A stretch of 37,968 bases of DNA from Candidatus Egerieimonas intestinavium (GCA_018711815.1 DVHU01000036.1:1-37968), one strand, 5' to 3'; shown: positions 1 to 8,362, counted from the first letter of the stretch. Notes: generated by a model from the sequence alone, not told the origin. Numbers and translations are program-made.

Positions 1-104
1 AGAGCAGAAACGATGCTAATACAGCAAAAAGATAAATCAGATCAGAAAGGGAGTTGCCAACGATTACTTGACAGTAACATCAACCGCCGAAATATTTATA
101 GGAC

Positions 105-133
105 TTGCCAAAAGAGAAGGTCTGATATATAAT
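105..133 (+). promoter_or_regulatory. Sigma-A promoter of antisense RNA 1
   Basis: TTGCCA (105-110) and a perfect TATAAT (128-133) are separated by exactly 17 bases. Transcription would start near 140 and run toward the 3' end of the small toxin gene on the opposite strand. No protein-coding gene starts downstream on this strand, which supports an RNA product. Confidence 0.75.
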
Positions 134-170
134 GAATATAGAAAGAGCACCCACTCCAAAGCGGATGCTC
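134..170 (-). terminator. Intrinsic terminator of toxin 1 mRNA
   Basis: Reading the minus strand, an 8-bp stem (arms at 163-170 and 145-152, one G-U pair) is followed by a T-rich stretch, TTTCTATATT. It lies about 67 bases past the toxin stop codon and ends the toxin message just where the antisense RNA begins. Confidence 0.55.
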
Positions 171-242
171 CCGGAAAAACTTATTTACCTCTCGATGAGA
201 GGCGCCTCTCCTGTGGACCAGACAGGAGGGGCATTTTTATTT
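140..242 (+). ncRNA. Putative cis-antisense antitoxin RNA 1
   Basis: A roughly 100-nt RNA is predicted from the promoter at 105-133 to an intrinsic terminator: an 11-bp stem with arms at 204-214 and 222-232, a 7-base loop, then ATTTTTATTT. A second hairpin (CCTCTC/GAGAGG, 188-202) precedes it. The RNA is fully complementary to the 3' untranslated region of the toxin mRNA encoded at 237-353 and stops at its stop codon. This convergent 3'-end overlap is the layout of RatA/TxpA and SR4/BsrG. The promoter and terminator are seen directly; the antitoxin role is inferred. Confidence 0.65.
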
Positions 243-353
243 TCGCTTATTCCTCTTATCGAGAAAGGTAAGCAATGCAATGAGCAGGCCCCCAAAGGAA
301 ATCAGCAAGCCAATAATCCCCAGGAAAACCATAATGGTCTCGTAGTCTGTCAT
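237..353 (-). CDS. Small hydrophobic peptide, holin-like type I toxin candidate (38 aa)
   Basis: The 38-residue peptide starts MTDYETIMVF, has one hydrophobic segment (about residues 7-30) and ends in a basic tail (DKRNKRK). This matches the general form of the Firmicute 'putative holin-like toxin' peptides (Hol_Tox type). The start is set by a very strong Shine-Dalgarno sequence, GGGAGG (minus strand, 367-362), 8 bases before the ATG; a longer in-frame reading back to 473 has no ribosome binding site and would begin inside the promoter. The gene has its own TG-extended promoter (445-473), its own terminator and a convergent antisense RNA. It would act at the membrane. Family membership is judged from peptide shape, not from a search; a small membrane regulator is the alternative. 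Confidence 0.68.
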   Translation of the reverse strand: MTDYETIMVFLGIIGLLISFGGLLIALLTFLDKRNKRK

Positions 354-403
354 ATGCACCACCTCCCTTCCTATGTATCCGGCGGACCGGCTTTCATTGG
401 CTC

Positions 404-409
404 GGGAGG
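404..409 (-). promoter_or_regulatory. Anti-Shine-Dalgarno element in toxin 1 leader
   Basis: The minus-strand leader contains CCTCCC at 409-404, perfectly complementary to the toxin's GGGAGG Shine-Dalgarno sequence at 367-362. Pairing would mask the ribosome binding site, as described for BsrG-type toxin mRNAs. The complementarity is seen; the function is inferred. Confidence 0.4.
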
Positions 410-444
410 CTACCACCCTGTCATGGGTACTCTTCCATGAGGGT

Positions 445-473
445 ATTCTACCATCTTCGACCAGATTCTGCAA
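445..473 (-). promoter_or_regulatory. Promoter of toxin 1
   Basis: On the minus strand TTGCAG (473-468) and TAGAAT (450-445) are 17 bases apart, and the -10 box is TG-extended (TGGTAGAAT). The start would be near 438, giving a leader of about 85 bases. It lies downstream of the guaA terminator, so the toxin is an independent unit. Confidence 0.6.
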
Positions 474-541
474 TCGGACATTTTCCGGTCAGAAAATGAG
501 CTCCGAAAATTTTATAATGTCACAATAATGTCACGGAGATC

Positions 542-584
542 AAAAAAATCCCGGGAACCCGCATAAACACTGGATTCCCGGATT
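542..584 (-). terminator. Intrinsic terminator of guaA
   Basis: The minus strand shows a 9-10 bp stem (ATCCGGGAA against TTCCCGGGAT) followed by TTTTTTT, a few bases past the guaA stop codon. This is a strong rho-independent terminator. Confidence 0.85.
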
Positions 585-592
585 TTAGCCGA

Positions 593-2134
593 TCATTCAA
601 ACTCAATCGTTGCCGGCGGCTTCCCCGTGCAATCGTACAGCACCCGGTTCACGCCCTTGACCTCATTGACAATTCTGCTGGTTACCTTGCCCAGCACCTC
701 CCAGGGCAGCTCGGCGCTCTCGGCGGTCATAAAATCGCTGGTGAGCACCGCCCGCAGGGCGATGGCATAGTCGTAGGTACGCTCGTCGCCCATGCAGCCC
801 ACGGAGCGCATGTTGGTGATGGCGGCGAAATACTGGCCCAGATTTTTGTCGATGCCGGCCTTGGCGATCTCCTCCCGGTAGATGGCGTCGGCGTCCTGCA
901 CGATGCGCACTTTCTCCGGGGTCACCTCGCCGATGATGCGCACGCCCAGTCCCGGCCCCGGGAAGGGCTGACGGAATACCAGGTACTCGGGGATGCCAAG
1001 CTCCAGTCCGGCCTTGCGAACCTCATCCTTGAACAGCATCCGCAGAGGCTCGATGATCTCCTTGAAATCCACGCAATCCGGCAGGCCTCCCACATTGTGG
1101 TGGGACTTAATCACCGCGGACTTGCCCAGGCCGCTTTCGATCACATCCGGGTAAATGGTTCCCTGTACCAGGAAATCCACAGCGCCGATCTTCTTGGCCT
1201 CCTCCTCAAAGACGCGGATAAACTCCTCGCCGATAATCTTTCTCTTAGTCTCCGGATCCTCCACCCCGGCCAGCTTCTCGTAGAAGCGCTCCTGGGCGTT
1301 GACGCGGATAAAGTTCAGGTCATAGTGGCCCTGGGGTCCGAAGACCGCCTCCACCTCATCTCCTTCATTCTTGCGCAGCAGACCGTGATCCACGAAAACA
1401 CAAGTCAGCTGCTTACCCACTGCTTTAGAGAGCATGACCGCCGCCACAGAGGAATCTACGCCGCCGGACAGGGCGCAGAGCACCTTTCCATCGCCCACCT
1501 TGGCCTTAATCTCCGCGATGGCGCTCTCCACAAAGGAGTCCATCTTCCAGTCTCCCCGGCAGCCGCAAACCTTGTAGACAAAATTTGAGAGCATCTTCAT
1601 TCCCTCCTGGGTATGCATTACCTCAGGATGGAACTGGGTGGCATAGAAACGCTTCTGGGGGCACTCCATGGCTGCCACCGGGCAGACCGGCGTGGAGGCT
1701 GTCACGGTAAAAGTCTCCGGCGCTTTTGCAATATAGTCCGTGTGGCTCATCCAGCAGATAGTCTTGGGAGATACACCCTCAAAAAGCAGGGAGCTTCTGT
1801 CCACGTCCACCTCAGTCTTTCCGTACTCGCTGACCGGAGCCGTCTCCACCCAGCCACCCAGCAGATGCGCCATCAGCTGGGAACCGTAGCAGATGCCCAG
1901 AATGGGGATACCTAACTCAAAAATTTCCTGACTGCACCGGGGGGAATCCTCCCCGTACACGCTGTTGGGCCCGCCGGTGAAGATAATCCCCTTGGGGTTC
2001 ATTTCCTTAATCTTCTCCAGGCTCATGGTGTGAGGATGTACCTCACAGTATACGCTGCACTCCCGCACCCGGCGCGCAATCAGCTGATTATACTGTCCAC
2101 CGAAATCAAGCACAATGATCATTTCTCTATCCAC
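593..2134 (-). CDS. guaA: GMP synthase (glutamine-hydrolysing)
   Basis: Converts XMP, ATP and glutamine to GMP in purine synthesis; cytoplasmic. At 513 residues it is full length. The N-terminal class I glutamine amidotransferase domain carries the nucleophile Cys82 (GICYGS) and the His169/Glu171 pair (FHPEV). The ATP pyrophosphatase domain has its SGGVDSS loop at 223-229, and the C-terminal dimerisation domain ends in the family-typical KPPATIEFE. The start is GTG at 2134: AGGAGG sits 9 bases upstream, while the in-frame ATG at 2122 would be 21 bases from it. A near-consensus promoter lies at 2235-2263 and a strong terminator follows, so the gene is monocistronic. No purine riboswitch was recognised in the roughly 95-base leader. 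Confidence 0.97.
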   Translation of the reverse strand: MDREMIIVLDFGGQYNQLIARRVRECSVYCEVHPHTMSLEKIKEMNPKGIIFTGGPNSVYGEDSPRCSQEIFELGIPILGICYGSQLMAHLLGGWVETAPVSEYGKTEVDVDRSSLLFEGVSPKTICWMSHTDYIAKAPETFTVTASTPVCPVAAMECPQKRFYATQFHPEVMHTQEGMKMLSNFVYKVCGCRGDWKMDSFVESAIAEIKAKVGDGKVLCALSGGVDSSVAAVMLSKAVGKQLTCVFVDHGLLRKNEGDEVEAVFGPQGHYDLNFIRVNAQERFYEKLAGVEDPETKRKIIGEEFIRVFEEEAKKIGAVDFLVQGTIYPDVIESGLGKSAVIKSHHNVGGLPDCVDFKEIIEPLRMLFKDEVRKAGLELGIPEYLVFRQPFPGPGLGVRIIGEVTPEKVRIVQDADAIYREEIAKAGIDKNLGQYFAAITNMRSVGCMGDERTYDYAIALRAVLTSDFMTAESAELPWEVLGKVTSRIVNEVKGVNRVLYDCTGKPPATIEFE

Positions 2135-2234
2135 AGCAGTAAGCCTCCTCTTCTCGTATGTTGGTTTAGCCTAAGCCCAAAAGGTCTCGGCATTTCTTCC
2201 CTTGACCCCGTGCGCTCTTTTGTTAACTGAGGGT

Positions 2235-2263
2235 ATTATATAGGAAGATCTTTTTCTTGGCAA
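2235..2263 (-). promoter_or_regulatory. Promoter of guaA
   Basis: On the minus strand TTGCCA (2263-2258) and TATAAT (2240-2235) are separated by 17 bases. The predicted start is near 2228. Confidence 0.75.
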
Positions 2264-2325
2264 CTGTTTTGTGACAGAATTCCTCGCTTCCGGGGAAAAA
2301 TCCTCTTTCGGAAGCCTGAAAAATC

Positions 2326-3705
2326 TCACAGCCGTATGTGTTCCCATTTCCCCCGGGCGTAGCGCACCACAAAACCCAGGGATCTGACCGCCCAGTCCAG
2401 GTACATGGCAAACCAGATGCCCAGGACGCCCAGCCCCAAGTCCACTCCGAAAATTTTGCTGCAGAACACCCGGAATATCCACATGGACGCAATGGACAAA
2501 ATCATGCAGTAGCGCACGTCATTTGCCGCCCGGAGCACATTGGGCAGGGTAAAGGACAGGGGCCAGATCAAAATACAGAATGCCGTATGGCTCCACATGA
2601 TTTTCTCCGTCATCTGACTGGCCTCCGCAGACAGATTATACAGCCAGATGATAAAGGGCAGCAGCGCCGCCAAAATCAGACTGCTGATCAGAATGAACAG
2701 ATAGGTAAGCCGCATCAGCTTTCGCTTATAATAGCGGGTTTGCTTGTAGTCCCCAGCTCCCACGCACTGGGCAGTGACGCTTAAGGTGGCGTAGCCCATG
2801 GCGATTCCCGGAAGCGTCTGAAACATGGCCAGGTTATTGCAGACCGCGTTGGCCGCCGTGGAAGCTGTGCCAAAGCCGGCCACAATACTCAGCACCAGGA
2901 TCTTTCCCAGCTGGAACATACTGTTTTCCACCCCGTTGGGCACACCGATATGCAGGATTTTCTTCAGCATCCACCCCTCAAAATGAAACCGGAAGGGCTT
3001 GGGCAAATGCAGGGGATGGGATTGATTTCTCAGGAGTACCACCATACCCACGCCCGCGAAAATCCGGGATACCAGCGTGGGAAGTGCCGCTCCGGCCACG
3101 CCCCAGCCCATTCCGTAAATAAAAATTCCATTTCCGCCGATATTGATGGCGTTCATCAGCAGCGAGACATACATGGAAATTTTGGAATTTCCCATAGCCC
3201 GGAAGGTGGCAGCCCCCGCATTGTAGATAGCCAAAAACGGAATGGAAGCCCCGACAATCAAAAGATAAGTTCTGCAGCTGCTGATAACCTCAGCTTCTGC
3301 GTCTCCAAACAGTCCGTACAGAATCCAATTTTTACACAGGTAAATACCCGCCATCACCGCCACGGAGAGCACTCCCACAAAGAGAAAGAGCTGGGTAGTA
3401 GCCCGGCAGGCCTCCTCCGGCTTCTTTCTCCCCAGACTTTGCCCCGATACCACGGCTCCTCCTGTAGCCAGAGCCGCAAATATATTGATCAGCAGCACGA
3501 ACACCGTGTCCATCATGGATACGCCGGAAACAGCTGCTTCCCCTGCACTGGCCACCATTATGGAATCCGCCAGTCCCACAAAAACCGCCAAAAATTGTTC
3601 AATGATTAAGGGCGCAATCAGCTTGCGCAAAGCTTGATTGCTAAACAGATAGCTTGATGTGTCTTCTGATAATTTTTTCATGGTTCTCCCCGTCTCTTCC
3701 CTCAT
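2326..3705 (-). CDS. MATE family multidrug/cation antiporter
   Basis: A 459-residue membrane protein with about 12 hydrophobic segments, arranged as the two repeated six-helix bundles of MATE exporters. The N-terminal SIMVASAGEAAVSGVSMMDT region and a family-typical GQSLGRKKPEEA loop are visible. These transporters export drugs or cationic metabolites using a sodium or proton gradient; the substrate cannot be told. Two starts are possible: ATG 3705 (GGGAG 10 bases upstream) and ATG 3681 (GGGGAG 4 bases upstream). The gene is a single unit behind its own promoter at 3736-3764. A 7-bp stem follows the stop but lacks a T-run, so some read-through toward the guaA promoter is possible. Confidence 0.9.
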   Translation of the reverse strand: MREETGRTMKKLSEDTSSYLFSNQALRKLIAPLIIEQFLAVFVGLADSIMVASAGEAAVSGVSMMDTVFVLLINIFAALATGGAVVSGQSLGRKKPEEACRATTQLFLFVGVLSVAVMAGIYLCKNWILYGLFGDAEAEVISSCRTYLLIVGASIPFLAIYNAGAATFRAMGNSKISMYVSLLMNAINIGGNGIFIYGMGWGVAGAALPTLVSRIFAGVGMVVLLRNQSHPLHLPKPFRFHFEGWMLKKILHIGVPNGVENSMFQLGKILVLSIVAGFGTASTAANAVCNNLAMFQTLPGIAMGYATLSVTAQCVGAGDYKQTRYYKRKLMRLTYLFILISSLILAALLPFIIWLYNLSAEASQMTEKIMWSHTAFCILIWPLSFTLPNVLRAANDVRYCMILSIASMWIFRVFCSKIFGVDLGLGVLGIWFAMYLDWAVRSLGFVVRYARGKWEHIRL

Positions 3706-3735
3706 TGGGATTTATCTCCCGTATTATCGCTTCCC

Positions 3736-3764
3736 ATTATAGTCCCCATATTTTTTATAATCAA
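3736..3764 (-). promoter_or_regulatory. Promoter of the MATE gene
   Basis: On the minus strand TTGATT (3764-3759) and TATAAT (3741-3736) are spaced by 17 bases, about 30 bases before the first possible start codon. Confidence 0.65.
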
Positions 3765-3820
3765 GCATATTTATAAACAAGAATCCCGTGAAAATTTTCG
3801 CTAATCGCGACAGCTCCGAC

Positions 3821-3862
3821 AAAAAACGGAGGCAGCTGCATTGTTCACTGCAACTGCCTCCG
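3821..3862 (-). terminator. Intrinsic terminator of the small lipoprotein gene
   Basis: The minus strand has a 9-bp perfect stem (CGGAGGCAG/CTGCCTCCG), extended by inner pairing, followed directly by TTTTTT. It lies 45 bases past the lipoprotein stop codon. Confidence 0.85.
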
Positions 3863-3907
3863 CCAAAACGATCAACTTTCCGCGGTTACCCAACCGCATG
3901 CCCACTG

Positions 3908-4288
3908 TTACTGGGCCTTTTCAAAAACAAACTGAATCTCCGCGTAATCCAGAATCAGCTGCTCATTCTCGATGGAAATTAGCATTTCTCCATTCTCATC
4001 TGAGAGTGTGTAGGTGCCGTCCTCGTTGACCTCCCAGAGCCCTTCCGTCTTCTCTCCCATAAGGTTGCATTTGGCCGTCCCGTCCTCGGAGAATGTCAGC
4101 TTCATCCTCATGGTGGGCTCCCCCAGCTCCTCCAGGAAAGCGCTCATCTCTACCTCGGTATCCTCCACCTTCACCTTAGTGGCATTCCAGGTTCCCAGGA
4201 TCTCCTCCTTCTCATCCTTTCCGCAGCCTGTCAGCGCCAGTATGCCCAACAGCAAAAGCGCCAGTACCGTCGCCAGTGTCCTCTTCAT
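3908..4288 (-). CDS. Small lipocalin-like lipoprotein of unknown function
   Basis: The 126-residue product has a short basic N-terminus, a hydrophobic segment and the lipobox LTGC (Cys22), so it should be lipid-anchored on the outer face of the membrane. The rest (EEILGTWNATKVKVEDTE, FSEDGTAKCNL, GLWEVNEDGTYTLSDENG, ENEQLILD) has the short beta-strand pattern of clostridial lipocalin-like or DUF5640-type lipoproteins, where a 'GTW' motif opens a small barrel. Function is unknown. It has its own promoter (4320-4349) and terminator. SpoIIID is immediately upstream on the same strand, so it could be partly co-expressed during sporulation, but this is only positional. Confidence 0.75.
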   Translation of the reverse strand: MKRTLATVLALLLLGILALTGCGKDEKEEILGTWNATKVKVEDTEVEMSAFLEELGEPTMRMKLTFSEDGTAKCNLMGEKTEGLWEVNEDGTYTLSDENGEMLISIENEQLILDYAEIQFVFEKAQ

Positions 4289-4319
4289 CCCTTATTCCTC
4301 CCCAAGTAAATCTATCCCT

Positions 4320-4349
4320 ATTGTACTCGATAGTTTTCCCCAAAATCAA
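4320..4349 (-). promoter_or_regulatory. Promoter of the small lipoprotein gene
   Basis: On the minus strand TTGATT (4349-4344) and TACAAT (4325-4320) are 18 bases apart. The -35 box overlaps the last codons of spoIIID. Confidence 0.5.
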
Positions 4350-4600
4350 TACTCTTTCTGCAAATATTTTTCTCTGGTGGCCAGCCCTCCCCGAATATGG
4401 CGTTCCTGCTTGTTTACATCCAGCACCTTCCTGGCTTCCTGGGCCAGGGAGGGATTGATTCTCTGGAGACGCTCTGTGACATCCTTATGAACGGTACTCT
4501 TGCTGATCCCAAATCGTTTTGCCGTCTGCCTCACCGTCGCCTTAGCGTCAATAATATAGTTGCCTATCTCCACTGCTCGCTCTTCTATGTAATCTTTCAA
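4346..4600 (-). CDS. spoIIID: Sporulation transcriptional regulator SpoIIID
   Basis: An 84-residue DNA-binding protein that in Bacillus and clostridia tunes sigma-E and sigma-K genes in the mother cell. It is recognised by the opening MKDYIEERAVEIGNYIID, the helix-turn-helix at about residues 22-45 (TVRQTAKRFGISKSTVHKDV) and the C-terminal basic stretch with RGGLATREKYL. The length is close to the usual 80-93 residues. In Bacillus it is transcribed by sigma-E; no convincing sigma-E promoter was identified upstream by eye. Its presence indicates a spore former. Confidence 0.96.
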   Translation of the reverse strand: MKDYIEERAVEIGNYIIDAKATVRQTAKRFGISKSTVHKDVTERLQRINPSLAQEARKVLDVNKQERHIRGGLATREKYLQKEY

Positions 4601-4661
4601 AGGGAGTCCCCCTGAACCTGATATTTTTACATCCTATGCGAAATTATGGCCGGATAGTACC

Positions 4662-4690
4662 TTCCCCCCGGCGAGGAAACGTGTTATAAT
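4662..4690 (+). promoter_or_regulatory. Promoter of the phosphoribosyltransferase gene
   Basis: A TG-extended perfect -10 box, TGTTATAAT (4682-4690), lies 35 bases before the start codon. The -35 region (TTCCCC, 17-base spacer) is weak, as is usual with an extended -10. Confidence 0.6.
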
Positions 4691-4725
4691 CACTTTAGTC
4701 TAGCGAAAGAGAAAGGATTTTGAAT

Positions 4726-5346
4726 ATGCGTTATCAGCCGCCTTATTTTGATTTTGAAATCTGCGGAGTAAAGAGAAAGCTTCCTTTTGTGAAAATCAAG
4801 GAAGATTTGGCCCTGGCCAGCTTCTGTATCGTGTCTGACACGGAGCTGGTACAGGCGGTGGCGCCTCACCTGGTGGCAAAGCTGCCGGAGGTGGATGTTC
4901 TTCTGACTGCCGAGGCCAAGGGCATCATCCTCACCTACGAGATGAGCCGCCTCATGGGCATGAAGGATTTTGTGGTAGCCAGAAAGCACAAGAAACCCTA
5001 CATGCAGAATGTTCTGGAGGCAAATGTGTTCTCCATCACCACCCAGGCCAAACAGACTTTATATCTGGATGGCTGTGATGTGGAAAAACTGCGGGGCAAG
5101 CGCGTGGCTATCGTAGACGACGTTATTGCCACGGGAGAGTCCCTGACCGCCCTGGAAACGCTGGCGGAGCTGGCCCAGGCCAACATCGTCACCAGAGCCG
5201 CTGTTCTGGCGGAGCTGGATTCCGTCTACCGGGACGATATCGTCTACTTAAAAGAACACTATGTATTCACCCCCAACGAGGATGGAACCTTCACCCCCAT
5301 TGAGTGTGAGACCAAAAAGCGCCTCCGGGAATCCGGTTCCCTATAA
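4726..5346 (+). CDS. Phosphoribosyltransferase (adenine/xanthine PRTase-like)
   Basis: A 206-residue type I phosphoribosyltransferase. The PRPP-binding motif IVDDVIATGES (about 129-139) is complete, and a DVLLTAEAKGI segment upstream corresponds to the purine-PRTase 'EARG/EAKG' loop. Such enzymes salvage a purine base with PRPP to the nucleotide in the cytoplasm. The sequence is closer to the Apt/Xpt class than to Hpt or PyrE, but the base is uncertain. ATG 4726 is chosen because AAAGGA lies 8 bases upstream; an in-frame TTG at 4720 would be only 2 bases from it. It stands alone between spoIIID (divergent) and a bidirectional terminator. Confidence 0.85.
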   Translation: MRYQPPYFDFEICGVKRKLPFVKIKEDLALASFCIVSDTELVQAVAPHLVAKLPEVDVLLTAEAKGIILTYEMSRLMGMKDFVVARKHKKPYMQNVLEANVFSITTQAKQTLYLDGCDVEKLRGKRVAIVDDVIATGESLTALETLAELAQANIVTRAAVLAELDSVYRDDIVYLKEHYVFTPNEDGTFTPIECETKKRLRESGSL

Positions 5347-5416
5347 AGAATCCTGTAAAGCAGGATTCTCCGCCTGCGGCGGGTCGCTTTAGCGGCATAA
5401 CGCCTCTCCGCCGCAG
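5347..5416 (+). repeat. Pair of strong hairpins after the phosphoribosyltransferase gene
   Basis: Directly after the stop codon is a perfect 9-bp stem (AGAATCCTG/CAGGATTCT, 5347-5369), then a second inverted repeat, CTGCGGCGG (5374-5382) with CCGCCGCAG (5408-5416). Neither has a T-run, so these look like mRNA-stabilising or repetitive palindromes rather than terminators. Confidence 0.5.
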
Positions 5417-5475
5417 TGCGCTCCTGCCCGGAAGGCTTTTTGTTTTCCGCAAAATTGAGGAATTTCCTGGAGAAC

Positions 5476-5545
5476 AAAGAGAGGGCGCCTCAAGAAGTGA
5501 ACCCTATATGGATTTCTTCTTTGAGGCGCCCTCTCTTTATTTTAT
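5476..5545. terminator. Bidirectional terminator between convergent genes
   Basis: A long inverted repeat (AAAGAGAGGGCGCCTCAA against its complement ending at 5538) separates the plus-strand phosphoribosyltransferase from the minus-strand amidohydrolase. The plus direction exits into TTTATTTTAT, the minus direction into TTTGTT. Confidence 0.85.
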
Positions 5546-5547
5546 AA

Positions 5548-6735
5548 TCAGCATCTGGTCTGACGGAATTCCTCCCAAGCCTTCTCCCTCAGCTGCGGAT
5601 TGACCATGTACTCGCAGGCGCAGACAGTCATTCCCTTCGCTGCCAGCATCATTCCACGGTAACCCTCCTCTGAGTTAGCCGACTGGCGGAAGGGCTCCGT
5701 ATGGCAGATAATCTCCTCGGGCCCGATCTTGAAGTAGGAGCCCAGAACAGGACAGGCGTAGCTGATATCCCCCACATCCCAGGCAAAATTCTGAGAATCC
5801 GCCTGTGTATAGGGCTCGTCCAGACGATCCAGGTACTCTGCCAGCACCATCCCCAGCTGATGATTAGACTTAGTATCCCGCATGGGATTTTTTACAACCT
5901 CCAGCTGATACTCACAGCCCGTCACCAGGGCCGCCGCCTTGGCACAGTTCTCCATATTCTTCATCACGCAGTCCAGATTTCCGGCGGTCTTGGCCCGCAG
6001 GCTAAACTCCAGATGGCAGTAGTCCGGAATCGTGTTGGAGGCCAGTCCGCCCTCTTTCACGATGGAATTGACAACATCTCCGGGACGGTTCTGCTGGCGG
6101 ATGGCATTCATATTGTTGATGCACAGCATTCCTGCCGTCAGGGCATTTCTGCCCACCTCCGGGGAACCGCCCGCATGAACCGCCACTCCCTTAAAGTAAA
6201 CCTCCACAGTCATGGCCGCAGCCAGGCTTCGCTCAATCACCGTCTTGCCCTCGGCGTGGGCGGTAAAGGCGCAGTCCACATCCTTGAAATATCCCTGGTT
6301 CACCAGAAGCGCCTTGGTGCCGTAGTTGGGCACAGTTCCCTCCTCCGCCGGGGAGCCGATCACACGGATCTCTCCGCCCAGCTCATCCAGCAGCTGGCTT
6401 AAGGCAATTCCTGCCCCCACCGCTGAACAGCAGAACAAGTTATGACCGCAGGCATGGCCGATCTTCGGAAGAGCGTCATACTCTGCCACAAAGGCAATCA
6501 CCGGACCCGGCTTGCCGGATTTTTTCACTGCCTGGAAAGCTGTATCCATTCCCTCCAGCTTTTCCTCCACCTGAAATCCATTTTTTCTGAGCATATCCAT
6601 GAGCATCCAGGATGCCTTGTACTCCTGATGGCCGATTTCCGGATTTTCCCAGATGGTGCGGCTCATGGCTGTCAGCTCTTCCTTCATACTCTCCAGTGTC
6701 TCTTCAAGCTGTGCAATATACCTCTCTGCTAACAT
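5548..6735 (-). CDS. M20 family amidohydrolase (AbgB/carboxypeptidase-like)
   Basis: A 395-residue zinc-dependent hydrolase of peptidase family M20D, which cleaves N-acyl or aminobenzoyl amino acids. Visible ligands and catalytic residues are Asp87 (EYDALP), His94/Cys96/His98 (HACGHN), Glu131-Glu132 (SPAEEGT), His160 (TAHAEG) and a C-terminal HTEPFR histidine. A dimerisation domain carrying VAVHAGGSPE lies in the middle. The gene follows the AbgT-type transporter by 12 bases in the same operon, matching the E. coli pairing of a p-aminobenzoyl-glutamate importer with its hydrolase; the true substrate may be another acyl amino acid. AAGGAG stands 7 bases before the ATG. Confidence 0.9.
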   Translation of the reverse strand: MLAERYIAQLEETLESMKEELTAMSRTIWENPEIGHQEYKASWMLMDMLRKNGFQVEEKLEGMDTAFQAVKKSGKPGPVIAFVAEYDALPKIGHACGHNLFCCSAVGAGIALSQLLDELGGEIRVIGSPAEEGTVPNYGTKALLVNQGYFKDVDCAFTAHAEGKTVIERSLAAAMTVEVYFKGVAVHAGGSPEVGRNALTAGMLCINNMNAIRQQNRPGDVVNSIVKEGGLASNTIPDYCHLEFSLRAKTAGNLDCVMKNMENCAKAAALVTGCEYQLEVVKNPMRDTKSNHQLGMVLAEYLDRLDEPYTQADSQNFAWDVGDISYACPVLGSYFKIGPEEIICHTEPFRQSANSEEGYRGMMLAAKGMTVCACEYMVNPQLREKAWEEFRQTRC

Positions 6736-6747
6736 TCCTTTTCTCCT

Positions 6748-8283
6748 TTACATAAAGATGGTAGCGCCCGGTCCCAGAGGAAGCAGCAGGCCATACCAGA
6801 TCAACAGCAGAATCGTCCAGCTCACCACAAAGGCAATCACCAGCGGCAGCATGGTCGCAATCACCGTTCCCAGACCGGCCTTCTTGTCATACTTGATAGC
6901 CGTCATGATAATGAAGGGCATGAAAGGCTCCAGCGGGGAAATGGCGTTGGTGGTAGAATCCGCGATACGGAAGGCCGCCTGGGTGAAGGCCGGAGACAGA
7001 TTCAGTTTCATAAACATAGGCACAAAGATCGGCGCCATCAGCGCCCACTTTGCGGAGGCGCTTCCGATCATCAGGTTAATCACCATGGTAATCAGAATAA
7101 AGCAAATGATCAGCGGCGGTCCGGTCAGGTTGCTCTTGCTGAGGAATTCAGAGCCCTGCACAGACAGATACAGTCCGATATTAGACTCAGAGAAAACCTT
7201 CACGAACTGACCCGCAAAGAAGCAGAGTACCACGAATCCGGAGAGGCCGGACATGGATTTGCCCCACATATCCACCAGATCGCTGGATTTCTTGATGGCC
7301 TTTGTGCGGATGCCGTAGGCCAGGCCCGCCACCAAAAAGAACAGGGTCAGAATAGGAACCATGCCGTTCATAAAGGGAGAGTTGATAACCGAGCCGTTCT
7401 CTCCACGAAGAATACCATTCTTGGGGACGATAGTCAGCGCCAGCAGCGCCAGATAAATCAGCAGAGCGATACCCGCCCACTTCAAACCAGCCTTCTCATC
7501 AGCAGTGATCTCCGTCAGGCTGGCGTCCTCTCCGCTGTTGTCATCCTCAGGGCGATAGGCTCCCAGACGGGGCTCAACAAACTTGTCGATAACGAAAGTT
7601 CCCACAATAGTCAGCAGCACAGTGGAAGCCGCCATAAAGTACCAGTTCACCGTGGGATTTACCGTATAGCTGGGATCATAGATCTGAGCCGCAGATTCGG
7701 AAATGCCCGCCAGCAGGATATCCGTCTGGGTGACAATCAGGTTTGCGGAGAGGCCCGCCGCCACGCCGGCGAAGCCCGCTGCCAGACCAGCGATGGGATG
7801 TCTTCCCATAGCCTTAAAAATCATGGCTCCCAGAGGCGGAATGATAACGAAGGTGGCGGAACCCGCCATATTTCCCATGATACCCACAAACAGTACCACC
7901 GCTGTAACCAGCGCCCGGGGCGCACCGGCGATACTTGTTTTGATCGCTGTACGGATCAGCCCCGTCTCCTCAGCGATACCGATTCCCAGCATGGAAACCA
8001 GGGTCACGCCCAAGGGGCTGAAGGTAATAAAGTTATTCACCATAGAGTCCAGCAGCCACAGGAATCCTTCCTTGCTTAAAAGGTCGTTGATGTGCTGCAT
8101 CTCTCCCGTGTTGGGATGGGGAAATTCGATGTGCGCACACAGCTTTGACACCACCAGAACCACCACAGTAAGAATCACAAAAATGTATGCCGGGTGCGGA
8201 AGACGATTTCCGAACTTCTCAATGGCATTCCAAACACGATTCTTATGTGTTTTCCCTTGAAGCTCTTGTTCTTTTGCTTTCAT
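6748..8283 (-). CDS. abgT: AbgT family transporter
   Basis: A roughly 511-residue polytopic membrane protein of the AbgT (p-aminobenzoyl-glutamate transporter) family. Family marks include the N-terminal FGNRLPHPAYIFVILT segment, GNMAGSATFVIIPPLGA and the C-terminal SASAKWALMAPIFVPMF and ISPLEPFMPF stretches. It would import, or in some relatives export, a dipeptide-like or sulfa-like substrate. ATG 8283 is preferred: GGAGG lies 5 bases upstream, whereas the in-frame ATG at 8310 has no clear site. It is transcribed from 8363-8392 together with the downstream amidohydrolase. Confidence 0.92.
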   Translation of the reverse strand: MKAKEQELQGKTHKNRVWNAIEKFGNRLPHPAYIFVILTVVVLVVSKLCAHIEFPHPNTGEMQHINDLLSKEGFLWLLDSMVNNFITFSPLGVTLVSMLGIGIAEETGLIRTAIKTSIAGAPRALVTAVVLFVGIMGNMAGSATFVIIPPLGAMIFKAMGRHPIAGLAAGFAGVAAGLSANLIVTQTDILLAGISESAAQIYDPSYTVNPTVNWYFMAASTVLLTIVGTFVIDKFVEPRLGAYRPEDDNSGEDASLTEITADEKAGLKWAGIALLIYLALLALTIVPKNGILRGENGSVINSPFMNGMVPILTLFFLVAGLAYGIRTKAIKKSSDLVDMWGKSMSGLSGFVVLCFFAGQFVKVFSESNIGLYLSVQGSEFLSKSNLTGPPLIICFILITMVINLMIGSASAKWALMAPIFVPMFMKLNLSPAFTQAAFRIADSTTNAISPLEPFMPFIIMTAIKYDKKAGLGTVIATMLPLVIAFVVSWTILLLIWYGLLLPLGPGATIFM

Positions 8284-8362
8284 TTTACCCTCCAAATTAA
8301 AATTTCGCATGGCAGGGTCCGCCTCTTTGCAGGCGGGCCTTACTTAATACGCTGTAAAGAAA

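Noticed and set aside
1-132. Open frame from the left edge ending at 132 and a 67-codon frame from 68
   Set aside because: No recognisable protein features or convincing ribosome binding site, and the region is better explained by the antisense RNA promoter. A gene tail at bases 1-35 cannot be excluded.
2135-2228. Purine riboswitch in the guaA leader
   Set aside because: The leader is long enough, but none of the conserved purine-aptamer loop sequences or a closing P1 stem could be found.
4601-4720. Sigma-E promoter for spoIIID
   Set aside because: CATAATTT and CATAGGAT resemble a -10 box, but no matching -35 sequence lies at the required distance.
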